Source: Oegoconia quadripuncta (taxonomy: Eukaryota; Arthropoda; Insecta; Lepidoptera; Autostichidae). From it: 64,000 bases of DNA. The stretch is taken from the NCBI GenBank assembly GCA_949316235.1, contig OX438751.1, positions 7,650,413 through 7,714,412 on the forward strand, in the 5' to 3' direction. Every line of letters starts with the position of its first letter. Position 1 is the first letter of the stretch. The translations under genes and the position numbers were made by a program. The notes beneath the pieces are model-generated. The model saw only the letters and a list, made by a program, of their open reading frames with translations, was not told the DNA's origin and did not search any database. This document shows positions 11,329 to 23,275 of the stretch, one piece after another.

Positions 11329-11620
11329 CTATTCGTTTTCGATTATCGAAATTAAGCAATGTTTGTAGGATCACTTCTTGGATGGGTGACCACTATAGTG
11401 CTTTTAATACGAGCGTATACGTTAAATAATCGGTCCCGGTTGTTTACAAGTGGAGGCAGTCGTTATCCAAGACGGTGGCCTGCAGAGGTGGCTTAAAACA
11501 CTGACTATCTGACACAAATCCATCAACCCGCACTGGATATGCGGGGTGGAATAAGGCCCATATCCTCTGCCAGTGAGCGACGGATATGTAAGCCTAATAA
11601 AGATAGTATATAGTAAATAT
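11329..11620 (+). mobile_element. 5S rRNA-headed SINE (SINE3-like), copy 2
   Basis: Identical by eye to 7084-7375. It was duplicated with the tandem unit and is not an independent insertion. Confidence 0.65.
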
Positions 11621-11815
11621 TAGTACAATCAACATTGCAACATTCATTGGTTTATCTGGCCACACAAATCCTTTAACAATTCGTAACGGTCGAAGAACAA
11701 AAAGCGGTACGATCGAACGCGCGGTATGGCTTAGGAGAACGTTAGGATGATTGATCGCGCGCGGGATGATAGCCGCGAACGGACAAAAAACTCACTTCCT
11801 ACTAATGACGGCTTT

Positions 11816-12000
11816 TAAAAATGCGATGCGATACTCGTCACCTCGACTGGCTAATGGCGTCGATATGTTACCGGCATCAATCCTCTATTCTGCTCACGTC
11901 TGCGCCGCGGGATCTAATTAATTATGGTAATTAAACAGGCTGATATAGTGTCGGACGTGGCGAGCTGGCACTAATATCCACGATTTAGGATCTAAACACA
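11816..12000. promoter_or_regulatory. Homeodomain-site-rich block
   Basis: Holds 'ctaattaattatggtaatt' (11913-11935 region), clustered TAAT core sites in otherwise GC-richer, non-repeat DNA just outside the duplication. Clustered TAAT cores occur in developmental enhancers. No direct evidence of function. Confidence 0.2.
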
Positions 12001-14206
12001 TGAATACTACATGAAAAGGATTTGTATTGCTTATAGAAGTGTGACTTTTTTTAAATCTTTGATTTTTATTTTACATGTTTGTTTAGAATCAATAGCAATA
12101 TTTTAAAGTCATTGATACAATATCTTGTTACTGGACTTTATTAAGCCAATTACAAATTCTTACGTTACTCACAATAATTGTAAAAAATATGGAACGATTC
12201 AAGATTTTCTGTGTCGTCCTTGCGCAGGATGCTATATCTGAAAAAGTATTTTTTAAAGCTCATATTAATAATGATCTTAGGATTGCGATGAAGGTAAGTT
12301 GGTACTAGTATTTAACTAGTACCGGGAAAAATGACATTGAGACGACTCGATCTTAATCTTGAAATTGCTTTATTAATACGGCCTTATGACAACATCTCAT
12401 CGATAGCCTATAAAGGTTCATTGTTGGGCAATAACGCCTCTCGTAAGGCGCAAATTGTAAGGTTTTATTTCAAGATTTTTCTTATTATGGCAGACTGTTC
12501 ATGCAGATTGAAACGTAATCGAAAATTTTTGGGAGCACCACGAAATCGTTTCGGCCCATGATGTTTTTTTTATTTTAACTTTGTTCAAACCACTAGCAGC
12601 CAAAATACCTATAAAACCAGAACGAAATTATTGGACAGATAGCAGATGACCTAAAAGGTGCTAACAACATTGGTCGAAAACTTCTGTTGCCATATGAGTT
12701 AATGAGATGGAGTGATAACATAATTTCGGTAAACGCACCTAGCCTATAATCATCAACAGCCGATAAAGTCCATTGTTGGATACAAGCCCAAGATGTGATT
12801 TACATCACCTTTCGTGGGAGAATTTGTCCTGTAGTTAATATACTATTAAGCATAAAAAATCTCGAGCACTTACTTGTTTTGTACGATAATCACAGGAGAG
12901 TTGGGTTGGCGTTATTCTCCACACTGCCCTGCCAAGATGACAGTCATGTGTATGAAGAAAATTTGAGGAAATTTGGCAGCGCAGGGGTTCAAAAAATAAA
13001 TTCTGAAAATGTACAAGTACGCATTAACATATATTACGTTTCTAGAAACCATTTCAAAAGACTGCTCTTCGTTTGCGGCAGAAGGGAATGAAATTCAAGC
13101 TCAACTAAATAATCTTACCAAAAGCACGTATACTCGTAGTAGAGCAATCAAAGAATGCCAAAGAGTCAGCATTGCTACATACCCTATAATTATTTCAAGA
13201 TTATATCCTGTTTGATTTTAATTTATTTGTCAATGGTAGTGGGCAATCAGTCTTCTATCTTTATCTAAAAGTTTGATATACAAGCCTATTCTATCACTTT
13301 TTTGCTTGCTACTAAGTAAATACCCAGAGTCACTCGTCAGTTAACATGTCTTGTGCGCTTGGTATGCATTTGTATGTGAAGAAGTCTGCAAGAGTATTAT
13401 GTGAGTACTTGCACTGTACGATCTCTGTCGTGTACGTCTAATGATGTGACCCAAGTTATAAGATGTCAGATGTTTAAGATTTCACTCTTTTACACACATG
13501 CGCAAATTTAAAGAATTAGTTGGGTTTAATTTGACAATAGATTTAACCTCTCAGTGGATCGTATTAAAATTTGGCGGAGAAGTAACCTCGGACGTGGAGA
13601 AGGACGATGAAATAGGAAAAGAAACAAAAGATATACGAGTCCGCGATAAAGTAATTTCACGCCGGCGAAGTCGCGGGCGGAATGCCAGTAGGTATAAATA
13701 AAAAAAAAGGTTGTTAATATATAAATATGATATCTTCGACCTAGTGAGGGGTGGCTGAGACGCCAGCCCTTAGGAAATAAAGCTGTTAAAGTAGGTATTT
13801 CGTATCAATATTTGCTCATACCTCATACATCGCACCAAACCAACGCATTCCTGACGAAGAATGATGCTTTCGGCTGCTCGCGCGAGTAGGTAGTGCTTTG
13901 TTCGAGTGATTAAGTGCCCCGGCACGGCGTTCCTAAGCCCTTCGGCTAATGAGTCGAGAGTCAGTATTAATCATTCGATGACGAACCGGACGCGGGCGGG
14001 TTGACGGACGCACGTGGGTGGTTCGTTAGTTTTTGGAGGGAAAAAGGGAAAAGCGCGGGAAATAGATGTTGTTGCTAACTTACATAATAATGGCGGTCAC
14101 CTCGCGGACAAAATCTCACTGAACAGATGGTAATTATGATTAGTAAATTCAGTCCTATCAATTGCCATTTCAATGAAATTGCTAATGGGGTTTCCTGTTC
14201 GGTTGC
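12001..14206. other. Mostly unexplained sequence with two short repeat scraps
   Basis: The stretches near 12405-12450 and 12745-12785 both carry a 'cctata..gttcattgttgg' type motif, which resembles a dispersed 'ccactgctggac' lepidopteran repeat also seen at 19200 and 57800. Segment 13855-14060 is CpG-rich. The short frames here (for example 13498-13701) lack recognisable domains. I find no gene. Confidence 0.4.
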
Positions 14207-15122
14207 GCGAATGACTCGTTTTTATAAAACAAAGATTGTATTTATATCCGCGGCATTTCGCCTCAGCAAGATACCCTAAGACATCAGGCTATGAAAAGAA
14301 CTAAAATATACTAACCTAGCAGTATTTAGGTCACAAATCTCCACATTTTGTTTAAGTAGCGATTCAGCGAGTGTGGGACATGAATTCAGAGATTTTGTAG
14401 TCGATATTGGAATATTAGAAAATAATTTTTCAAAAGCTTCTGCAATTTCTAATTGCATAGTTAGAATTCGATCATTAATTTTTAGTCGCGTATCAGTGTT
14501 ACGAGCTTAACTTTGGCAGTTTCTCTATTTATAACTTTCCAAGTTGTCTTTACTATGTCCGCGTTATTCTTTATTTTATTATTTAGAAAATTTGCTTTTG
14601 CTGTGGCACAAGCCCGCTTGAATATTTTCGAGTATTGCCTAACATATTCAATAAAATTATCGCTCTTATTATATGTCCTTTCATCATAAAGCTCATATAA
14701 CTTTGCCTACTTTTATGAATTACCACCGTCCCCAATCACTAAAAACGAGGGAATTGTTGATTTTAACAGATTTAGCTAAGAAAACTTTATTACTTTCAGT
14801 TTTTAACATGTCAAAAACTGATTCATATAATACATTAGGATCGTCACATCACGGTAGATAACCTAGTTTCCCAGTTACTTTACTCTTATATTGATCGAGT
14901 AGTGACTCAGTTACAGGCACGTATGATATATCTCTTTTCAGTGTTTTATTAATTGCTATGTTAAAAATCGCTAACTGACCACAGTGATCTGAACTTAATT
15001 TATTTAAAATAGATTTATCACTGGGTTGTACGAGAAAATGTTATCAATCCAAGTAGCTGATGTAGAAGCTATTCTAGTGGGCACTGATAAAAGATTAGCA
15101 AGATTATAGCACTTGGAACCAT
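14207..15122 (-). pseudogene. Antisense LINE relic lacking its reverse transcriptase
   Basis: On the minus strand, from about 15122 down to 14207, translation follows the LINE ORF at 23960-26461 with frame breaks and stops. It begins in the C-terminal endonuclease ('ATWIDNIFSYNP', then 'SSDHCGQLA'). It runs through the linker ('VRQYSKIFKRACATAKANF') to 'LLKQNVEICDLNTARLVYF', and ends near the 'GNAAD' motif. The junction after 'LLKQNV' skips directly to the region after the reverse transcriptase, so about 356 residues (roughly 392-748 of the 833-residue relative), including all RT motifs, are missing. Several in-frame stops show it is dead. Confidence 0.8.
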
Positions 15123-17880
15123 AGCCGAATTAAGCCGAAAATTGTTGGACTTTTATACTAAATGTGGCTTTGGAATGGTTTACTTTGCTTGGGTAGGTAA
15201 TCGAAAACTTTCTGATCGAATTCGATTGTTGTTCCTTTGTGGGAAAATTGGGAATTACACGACTGCAAATTTACCTTGCATATTGCATTGTTTGTGGGAA
15301 AAGTTGAAAAATTAGATTTTGCTATAGATAAAATAAATAAGCAACGAGTAAATGAATTGATTTCGACGTTTTCTTACATTTTGTGCATAAAATGTAGTAA
15401 GAATTGTTTTAGTACATTATAAGTTCCGGATGGACCCATAAACGAATCCCGCCTGCAAACACTAAACAAACAACGTAAAGTTAGAATGCTCTACGTACAG
15501 AATTCTGCCATATAGAGGAATATGAATGAGTCGTTATATGCATGAAATTATTTCTATGGCCCTTCATACTCAAACTCTATTTTAGATCTTCTATGGGTTG
15601 GTGCTTGTCGTGGCAGTTATTCAAATTGAGGTTATTCGTGGATTCTTGACTGACGGTATTGACGACGTGCCTGTACACTCTTATCTTATCAACATCTCAG
15701 TTTTAGTATATCCGCTAAAGGAATGGAGTTTAATCATCGTAGATTTATTAAAGCCTTGATAAATTCGTATTTACATCCACCAAGCAAAACTTACCATATA
15801 GGTACCGATCTCTTAATGAATCGGATGCTTGTGCGCATAAGTTTTCTAAATTTTCCGGAGGCATAAGTACCGCTACACGTGGTGATTCAAATGCATGAAT
15901 GAATCTGCATGCTGTATTTTAAGTAGGCAGTTAAATAGCTTTCGGTTTTATAATACGTTATATAGCACATACTTACGATGCCTTTTGGACACCGGTCTTA
16001 ATCGATTAAGTGACGCTAGTTAATATCGTCTAGGAAAGGCCTGGCTTTGAGAAGAGCCACGTGTATCTCGTTACAAAAAAAAAATGGAATCGTAAAAAGA
16101 TATCCTGTAAAAATCTAATAGAACAATAATCATTCAATAATAAGAGTCATATAAAATTATAGCCTAAAGAAAATTAAAAGCAACACGCAATGTCGCTAAT
16201 AAAATACTCGAATTTAACAAGACATTTTAGAAGGGAAGAACATGCGAGTATACGAGTATATATATAATTGAGTTCCTTAAGAGGCTAATATTATGCCAGT
16301 GCTTTTCTCATCCAACAACCATTAAAATGAAATTGTCATTAGCGCACGTTATTTAGTGAAGCACCAACACGCATTGAATGCGCGGAGACGTGTCCCCCGC
16401 CAAGACATGCGGATGACGGATCCGACGCGCAAACTAATGTTCTTTTTTTAAAACCCCTGATTTTTTATTTTTTAAACCACACAAAAGGCACAGACGCATG
16501 ACTTATGCCGGCTTGTAGTTTTTACGATACACACTGGATTAAATATTTTATGCATTTTTATTCCTTTTCGTCGAGGCTCAACTGCGGTACGTGATGGCAT
16601 GTGACATTAAAATGACAAATTGGCTAATTATTCTTAATCCGATTCAATGCCTTGATCGTGTAGCGCGTAATGATGGCCGTCACGCCGACACTTCGTCACT
16701 TACTTTGATATACCTACCTAGGTAGTTACGTAGTAGTAGGTGTAGCAGTACTTTTAGTATAGATAATTAGATGGTTCACCTTAGGCTAAAGTGTTAAGTA
16801 CCGTGTCAAAATACTGCGTTAGAAAATACATTTAATTGAGTAAGTGGATCACCAAACAAATTTTGGCACAGACAAAGAGATACCTGCGATACCCTTTAAA
16901 TATGATTAAAAATCACGAGTATTGCAGCCAAGGAAGGAGAAAAAAATCATGCACCTACCTTTCTGAAGCTGGGTAAAGTCCAAGAAATAGGCAGTAGCGC
17001 CTCGTTAGCACCTGACTATCGGTCCACATAACACAACGGGATCTTCCTGACACTGATCTTCCAGATTATTGACAAGATGCTCCTATGGTCTTGAGGATAA
17101 AATAATAATTCAAAGTCGATGCAACACAACCGTAAGTATATAGAAAGTTTTTACAGATGTATCTTCACCAACAATCTTGTGTTTTTTGGGGAACTGAATT
17201 TGAGAGATGTGCATCCGTAGTGCTTGATCGAGACTTTTTCCATATGCTACGTTAACATATAGACTGGGGCCTATTATATCTCCTTATTAATCATCCAGTG
17301 AGTTTACTATCAATCTGTACGGATGATGGCGATGAACAGAATAATCAGGAACAATTTTAGAACATTCCTTGTCATACTTGTCTAAGCACAAAGTTCTGGA
17401 GGACGAATAAACCAATGAATATAAGCAATCTTAATATCAAGTACAAGAATCTTAGGCTCTCAACGAGTTACTTAACTTGTTTGACTAGAGTAGGTACGTA
17501 TTTTAATTTTTAAAAAGAGTTGAAAGCGTTCGATTGATTGATGATGATATTGTCTACCAGAAAGCAGGCTATACTATCACTTATAATGGTAATAACTACA
17601 TCCATCGTAACGCCTGTTGCATCAGTACAGCCGTACTATTCAGATTTTTAAATAAAGAACACATAAAAATGTGATTACCTAAATGACATAGGCTTGGTGT
17701 ACTTACATTAGCTCGCATATATGATAAAATTGTATTAATTACATTTTATATTTAAAAAAGAACAGAACAGTTAATAACTGTTAGAATTTCCTTACCGAAG
17801 TAGTAGTTTGGACATACTGACTGACACATAAATGCATAAGAAGCCCTATTATTATTTGCAAGATTAAATTGACATTCAGC
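15123..17880. other. No recognisable feature
   Basis: AT-rich sequence without a long open frame, SINE head or LINE motif that I can see. A GC-richer island at 16376-16440 and AT-repeats near 16245-16270 are the only compositional changes. Confidence 0.4.
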
Positions 17881-18115
17881 ACATGGTATCATCTCATTTT
17901 GAAATAAATGTTTCGAGTTTATTTACAATGAAACCAGTGACGTCGTATGCGAAAAAATACTGGCTCCACGATTTTCGTCGTGTCGGTTTTGTGCACATTA
18001 TTATGATAATAACGAGCAGCATTACCCGTTTAGCCTGCAACGGATGCGCTTATTTTTCGCAGCGACCGACCCGGAGGCGGGCCGGGGTGGCTACGGCGCC
18101 CGTCATGACTTGATA
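17881..18115. other. GC-richer block with a 76-codon frame
   Basis: Composition shifts toward CpG at 18040-18110 ('gacccggaggcgggccgggg'). The overlapping plus-strand frame (17883-18113) has no recognisable domain. It may be conserved non-coding DNA. Confidence 0.15.
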
Positions 18116-18410
18116 GTAGAAATTATATAAAACATTATTAAGCAGAAAGTAAAAGGGGACTTTACACGAGCAACTATAACTATTGTTATGTAATGAAATA
18201 TACGTCAATAATAAATAAACAACAAAAAGAGGAGATATGTAAAGTGTATCAATCGAGGGTTTACATTATGTACTCGTATATCAAGAATGGCACATCTACA
18301 TATAGTTGGTTAAGTGGGTGTCAAAGTTTGATAAGAACGCAAGTTTCATATTTTACATTTTTAAGACCGTTACTTTCATGTGTGTCTGCCCTTTAACGAA
18401 CTCCTTTTTA

Positions 18411-18737
18411 CCCATTTTTTTTATTTACAACGGGTTAGCACTTGACCTCAATCACACCTGAAGTTAAGTGAAGATGAGGCCGAAGGTGGTAGCGTACTGA
18501 CCCGGAATCCCCATCTTATTTGGGGGACTGGCTATCTTATCTCTGACAACCGGAACACGACAATGCTATTAACATTGTTGTTTGGCTTAGACTTAGATAA
18601 GGTGGTGGGAGCTAGCCAGGTGGACATTTAAAATGCCCTACCACCAACCAAACAGAGTACTAAACATGTACCCCGCTGGGGATCGAACCCGCGACTTCCG
18701 AATCGTTTATTCGGCGATAATAACCCACGGCGGCGGT
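18411..18737 (-). mobile_element. SINE-B, nearly full length
   Basis: Same body as 572-899, with the tRNA-like head on the complement of 18660-18737. The head carries a rearranged segment near 18705-18725, where 'tcggcgataataacccac' replaces the usual 'gtaaacccaatg..' stretch. Confidence 0.8.
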
Positions 18738-18907
18738 TGTAAATGAATGATAATAAATTATATGATACTGATACGTAGGACGTCGGAATTTACTATATGT
18801 TTCGTTACGTGAGCTGCCAAGTTTTACAATAAGTATCAACCATAACTAAATCTATATTATGCACGACTGAGTGACGTGGCAATGATAGGAAAGTTTCAAT
18901 TATTTAA

Positions 18908-18990
18908 CTATCTTAATATCTTTATTGTACACAAAATTGTTACAGAAATATGCATTGTATATAAAATGTACAAAGGCGAGCTTAACTATA
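18908..18990 (-). repeat. LINE 3'-end fragment
   Basis: The sequence 'tctttattgtacacaaaatt' followed by 'aatgtacaaaggcgagc' is, reversed, a polyadenylation-signal 3' end like those at 31048-31140 and 41533-41620. It is weakly conserved. Confidence 0.4.
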
Positions 18991-19189
18991 GTAGAATGGC
19001 ATCAAAATTATATATAAATGGTCAAAAATTTAATATATCTTGGTATTTTGTATCGAAAATCAATCCAAGTTTCTCAGTGTAGACCTGGATGGCACTGTGA
19101 ATATGCAAGTTTATCTATTATTATTATTTTTAAAAATAATGAAGGTTATTTTTTTTTATGCCTGTTAATGTTGAAGTTGTATGTCACAT

Positions 19190-19310
19190 CAATAACCTAT
19201 AAAATTCCACTACTGGACATAATCCTCTCCCATGGGGCAATTTGCATCGTTATGTATGAGAGAATTTACGCTAACCATCACTCTAGGCGGGCTGGTTGAT
19301 TATCGCAGAT
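19190..19310. repeat. 'ccactactggacat' dispersed repeat
   Basis: 'ccactactggacataatcct' through 'gggctggttgattatcgcag' matches a motif string that is common in lepidopteran genomes. The class is not determined. Confidence 0.45.
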
Positions 19311-19337
19311 TTTTTGGGAGTTCTGCACAATTGATGC

Positions 19338-20356
19338 ACAATTGATGCAGATGACACCTCTAAGCTATTTAAAGTTAAGAGATATCAATCATCTTCTGAC
19401 GATGTAAACACTGCTATTTTTGAACTTGTTAACTGGTTTACAGTAAATAATCTTCTTTTGAATGAAATAAAAACTAAATGAATAAAATTTACTTTACCTA
19501 ATGTTAAACAACTGCCTACTGACATATTTGTAAGAGGGGAAAAATTGGACCTTGTAGACACTACTGTCTTTTTAGGACTAACATTGGATGCTAAGCTTCA
19601 GTGGGGGCCTCATATTGAGAAACTAGCAAAAAAGCTTGCTTCTGCAGCGTATGCAGTAAAAAAAATCAGAAATTTAACAGACGTTCATACCGCAAGACTG
19701 GTTTACTTTAGCTATTTCCAAAGCTTGATGTCATATGGCATATTGTTGTGGGGAAACGCTGCTGACATACATATCATTTTTGTTCTGCAGGCGTGCTATT
19801 CGTGCCATTTATAAATTAGGACCTAGAGAGTCTCTTAGAGATAAGTTTAAGAAAATTAATATCTTAACAATGGCATCTCAATACATTTATGAGAATTTGT
19901 TATATGCAAAAAAAATATAACCTTATTCGCTAAAAATAGTGATAGGTACAATGTTAAAACAAGGAATAAGAACCAGTTATCTGTTTATGTTAGCCGACTT
20001 CACAAAGTCAGTAAATCCTTCAAAGGGCAATGTATACGCTTTTATAATAAGGTTCCAGTAGACATTCAAAATTTGCCTTTAAATAAATTTAAAGCAATCA
20101 TAAAACAGAAATTATTAACAAAAGGCTATTATAAAATCACTGACTATTTGAATGATAAGCAAGCATGGACATAGCTGTTCTGTTCTGTTTAAAAGAGCAA
20201 CCCTAGAGTTTCTTGCTCGTTCTTCTCTGGGGAGTCAGCTTTGTGAATGAGCAGTAAATTTAAAATATAATGTAATATTAATAATAGTGACGTTTTCAAG
20301 TGATAATTTTATCCTATGAAATAAAATATTTTGATTTGATTTAATTTGATTTGATT
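19338..20356 (+). pseudogene. 5'-truncated LINE relic (same family as 23960-27905)
   Basis: Begins exactly at the reverse transcriptase catalytic box ('DADDTSKLFKV' against 'FADDTSLIFKV' in the main copy). It continues through the post-RT region ('ELVNWFTVNNLLLNE', 'LGLTLDAKLQWGPHI', 'SLMSYGILLWGNAAD') to a C-terminal part ending 'GYYKITDYLNDKQAWT'. Breaks are a stop near 19480, a one-base loss near 19790 and a frame change at the A-run near 19910. The 3' end is a TTTGA-type tandem tail (20334-20356), unlike the ATTTC tail of the main copy, so it is a related subfamily. It is inactive. Confidence 0.85.
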
Positions 20357-20425
20357 GTCACTTTAGTCGCCTTTTACGACACCCATGGGACGAGAGGGGG
20401 TGATTCAGCTCTACTATGTGCACAA
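20357..20425 (+). repeat. 'agtcgccttttacgacaccc' repeat fragment
   Basis: Shares 'gtcgccttttacgacaccca' and a following 'gagaggggg' with the 3' part of the repeat at 28310-28575, and loosely with 55540-55580. It abuts the LINE tail. Confidence 0.5.
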
Positions 20426-20550
20426 TAAAATTTACGTAGGTAAGCAAAATTTATAATAATAACATTAGTTATGCTTAACAGCATAGTTGTTTGTTTGTTT
20501 GAAGGATAACTCCTTCAAACTTAATCAAATTAACAACTTAATCATCATAT

Positions 20551-20822
20551 GACGACCTGTTTGGTGTAGTGGTTAGCAACTCTGACCACTATACCAAAAG
20601 GTTGCGGGTTCGAATCCCGCTAGGGGCATATCTTTGTGTGATGAATACAGACATTGTACCCGAGTTATGGATGTTTTCATTTATAGTATTTATTTACAAA
20701 AAAAAAATTATTTATGTAGCATATCAACGATCTGGTATCCACAACGCAAGCCTATAGTTGCTTACTGTGGAACTAGATGGCGCTGTGTGTATGTCTAAGG
20801 ATATTTATTATTTATTTATTTA
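20551..20822 (+). mobile_element. SINE-A, b subtype, full length
   Basis: Head 'gacgacctgtttggtgtagt', B box 'cgggttcgaatcccgctagg', body 'gtgtgatgaatacagacatt', and tail with 'gaactagatggcgctgtgtg' ending in TTTA repeats. Other b copies are at 53276, 56812 and 57482. Confidence 0.85.
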
Positions 20823-21091
20823 ATATATTATTATTACTATGATGAAGTGGAAGATGGGTTGGGTACAAGACGGTGGCACAATCTTTATAAATATTTAAAA
20901 TAATTCAGTAAACATCAGTTATTAAAAATAACCGTTATAAAAAGTATTTAAATATCAAGATTATTGAAGCACCATTAATACTGATGGAATGGGTGAGTAC
21001 AAATTTCGTATGTAGCGGAAGAGAATCTACATTAGAAAACTGATTCTACTTAAATATTCCAAGATTTGCGAAACGCGTACCTATAGATTGT

Positions 21092-21165
21092 AATAGGTAT
21101 CTTTATTGCACAAAACAATTTACAATAATTTTTGATGATAACAATAAAACATACGAGTAATTATA
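21092..21165 (-). repeat. LINE 3'-end fragment
   Basis: 'tctttattgcacaaaacaat' followed by 'tttttgatgataacaata' is almost the same as part of 45310-45362. Both read as antisense LINE 3' ends. The sequence 21166-21954 has no feature I can name; its 'cagctgggaatcgaacg' near 21645 recalls a B box but lacks a SINE body. Confidence 0.5.
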
Positions 21166-21954
21166 TTAGACATGGTGGGAAAAAATGCGGTCCATGGAGG
21201 AAAATTAGGTAAATAAAGGTAACCCCAACATAACAATTTCTGACATTTCGGAGACAAAATATTTAACATTTTTTTACGAAAGTTAAAAAAATAGACGCGG
21301 AAAAAATTTTCTTATTCATAAACCTGCTCCTTCTTTATTTTCTGTCAATCCTTGTAAATGTTTGTCAATTTCAATATCTAAAATGAGGCGTTTTAAAGAT
21401 ATTGCTACAGTGGAAAATCAGTCATTTGTAAAAACACTTAAAGATGAAGTAAAATTATCAACAGTTTGATCGAGCCAATTCTTAAATATGCGTGTAGTAG
21501 GGTTTTCGAAAAGATGAAAAAATGGCAGAATTGCGGTGTTCTCAGCTCATACGGTAGAACACATTTAACATACAAAGGTAACATTTCTTTATTTTTAAAA
21601 TTAAGGGAAACTGCGTTCCAATGTATTTAAAAGTCGCTGGCGTCAGCTGGGAATCGAACGAACATATATGCAACAAATAGCTTTTGTGGTACTACTCGAT
21701 AAGAGGATCAACATCTCAGTTATTATTTTAAGAGACCATGTTTACCTTGAAATTTAACATAAATTGAACACAATATTTAAATCCAACTGGAAGCAAAATC
21801 GAAACATGGTAAAATCAGACTAGATTACTGCGTATGCACTTAGTCGTTGGAACAATCAAAACAGCACCACTTCATTGGTACTAACACTGGAGTTAGGTAC
21901 CATTTGGAACTCAGTCACAACCCGACTTCGTTGGCAAACGGTCATCGCAATATT

Positions 21955-22285
21955 TATGTTGTAAAAAATGCATCATTTACCACAGAAAAATGAGACAACA
22001 CATGCGAGTATCTTTTAAGTACTTATAACAAACATTAATGTATTACTCGTAAAACTCATATTTTCAATCTATAATGGTGTCAATTCGGATGTACACCAGC
22101 TAAACTAAACTAAAACCAGTTTTGGAGTGGTGCCGTCGCATCGTACTATTCTAGGGAGAAAGAGACAGTTCTACTTTGAAACTGGTTTTAGTTTAGTTTA
22201 GTTTACTTTAGTTTAGTTGGTGTACATCCGAATCAACACCATTGTATTTTTTCTTGCACTTATGTGACTGATTTAAGGGCTTTTT
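21955..22285. repeat. Repeat E copy 1, split by a MITE
   Basis: Segments 21955-22072 and 22247-22285 match 23276-23440 ('gtaaaaaatgcatca', 'cttttaagtacttataac', 'attttttcttgcacttatgt'). Between them lies the foldback element 22073-22246, which is absent from the second copy. Confidence 0.7.
22073..22246. mobile_element. Foldback MITE with AACTAAA-rich arms
   Basis: About 174 bp. The outer arms 'attcggatgtacacca' (22084-22099) and 'tggtgtacatccgaat' (22218-22233) are perfect reverse complements. The inner arms ('ctaaactaaactaaaacc' and its complement) extend the hairpin to about 22122 and 22177. The outermost 'aatggtgt' and 'acaccatt' also pair. There is no coding capacity. A related empty site at 23390-23410 supports insertion as one unit. 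Confidence 0.8.
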
Positions 22286-22289
22286 GGTG

Positions 22290-22720
22290 GGATCTCGCCG
22301 AGTGAAGTAGTAGTATTTTTGTTTATAATTCTTATAATTTATGCATTCCGACTTTTGAAGCTTAATAACGGCAGAATATTGTGCAGCAAAAGTTATTGAT
22401 GGTGTACAATTGAAGGGAAGTGTAAATTAAAGTGCCTAACGAAGCTTTTGGGTTCCCACAAGAAGCCGCCAAAATTTTTTGTAAAGCATTCTGCCACTTT
22501 ACTGAAGAATGGCTTGACTCTGTATACGCCAAGTATACGACGAATTACTTCTTTTGACAGAGACTGACTTATAAACTGAAGAAACAAGAGAAATAAAATT
22601 TGTTATGTTTATGTACATGGATGCAAATAAATGCTTATCTATCTAAATAAGACATGGCTGTATGGGCTTAAATCCATTTGCCTTCTACGAGAGGAGGGAA
22701 TGAAACGAAAAAAAAATTAC
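22290..22720 (+). repeat. Repeat F copy 1 (relative at 54062)
   Basis: Strong similarity over about 400 bp to 54062-54445, including 'ggcagaatattgtgcagcaa', 'gggttcccacaagaagccgc' and 'ctgtatacgccaagtatacg'. Copy 1 has an extra segment near 22600-22645. Its end, 'aagacatggctgtatgggct', resembles the 3' UTR of the adjacent R1-like LINE, so this may be a non-autonomous element using the same 3' end. No gene is seen. Confidence 0.65.
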
Positions 22721-22734
22721 TGATTTAAAGAATA

Positions 22735-23260
22735 GGAGCCACACTCTATGTAATTTCTGCTCGCAAGATGATCAAACTCTAGATCACATCTTTTACACAT
22801 GCCCCTCTTTTGGCATTTGAAAGACTCTTGTTAATTGATGAATTAATTAAAATCTACAAAGGCCCTGAAAATGTCCCGCGCGCAATTCAAGAAACCCTCA
22901 AGAATCCCGAAACCTATATTCCATTGTTCAAGTATATCACCCAGTGTAATATCAAACTATAAACACCCAAGGACAAGACGAACTAGAAAAAGGATAGGAA
23001 AAGAAAAATACAAGGATCATGACAAAATTTATGGACTTTTTGACAAATAATGAAAAAGTAACAGAAGACTAGGCTTTGGCCTGAATATCTTGATATACGA
23101 TAGACATGGTGTAATGCCTATATATAAATAAGACTTGGCTCAGGCCTCTAAAAACCATAATACCCATGAAGACAAATATGAAAGACAAGGCTGTATGGTC
23201 TTTTGATCTTTGCCTGCCAATAAGTGGCGAATTTAACAACAACAAACATAGGAGCCACAC
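22735..23260 (+). pseudogene. R1-like LINE C-terminus and 3' UTR
   Basis: Frame 22740-22818 encodes 'CNFCSQDDQTLDHIFYTCP', a C-x2-C...H...C zinc-binding motif found near the ORF2 C-terminus of R1/I/LOA-group LINEs. After a one-base frame change, 'FERLLLIDELIKIYKGPEN' runs to 'YITQCNIKL' and a stop at about 22962. The 3' UTR contains the 'acatggtgtaatgcc' and 'gctgtatggtcttttgatc' strings to 23260. It is 5'-truncated and broken. Confidence 0.65.
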
Positions 23261-23275
23261 TAAAAAAAATTGCTC

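Larger units (their letters stand above)
7585..11815 (+). repeat. Tandem duplication, unit copy 2
   Basis: Second, head-to-tail copy of the 3334-7570 unit, 4231 bp long. It starts at 'tctttgcaatg' and ends at 'tgacggcttt'. Fourteen bases (7571-7584) separate the copies. All features placed in copy 1 recur here. Confidence 0.95.

Noticed and set aside
11816..12000. Part of a Hox or other homeobox cluster
   Set aside because: Only clustered TAAT words support it. No homeobox exon or conserved Hox microRNA is seen in the window.
20551..20635. tRNA gene suggested by A and B boxes (also at 483, 34163, 44396, 48954, 56812 and others)
   Set aside because: Each is followed by a repeated SINE body, and no full cloverleaf with an anticodon arm forms. 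They are SINE heads.
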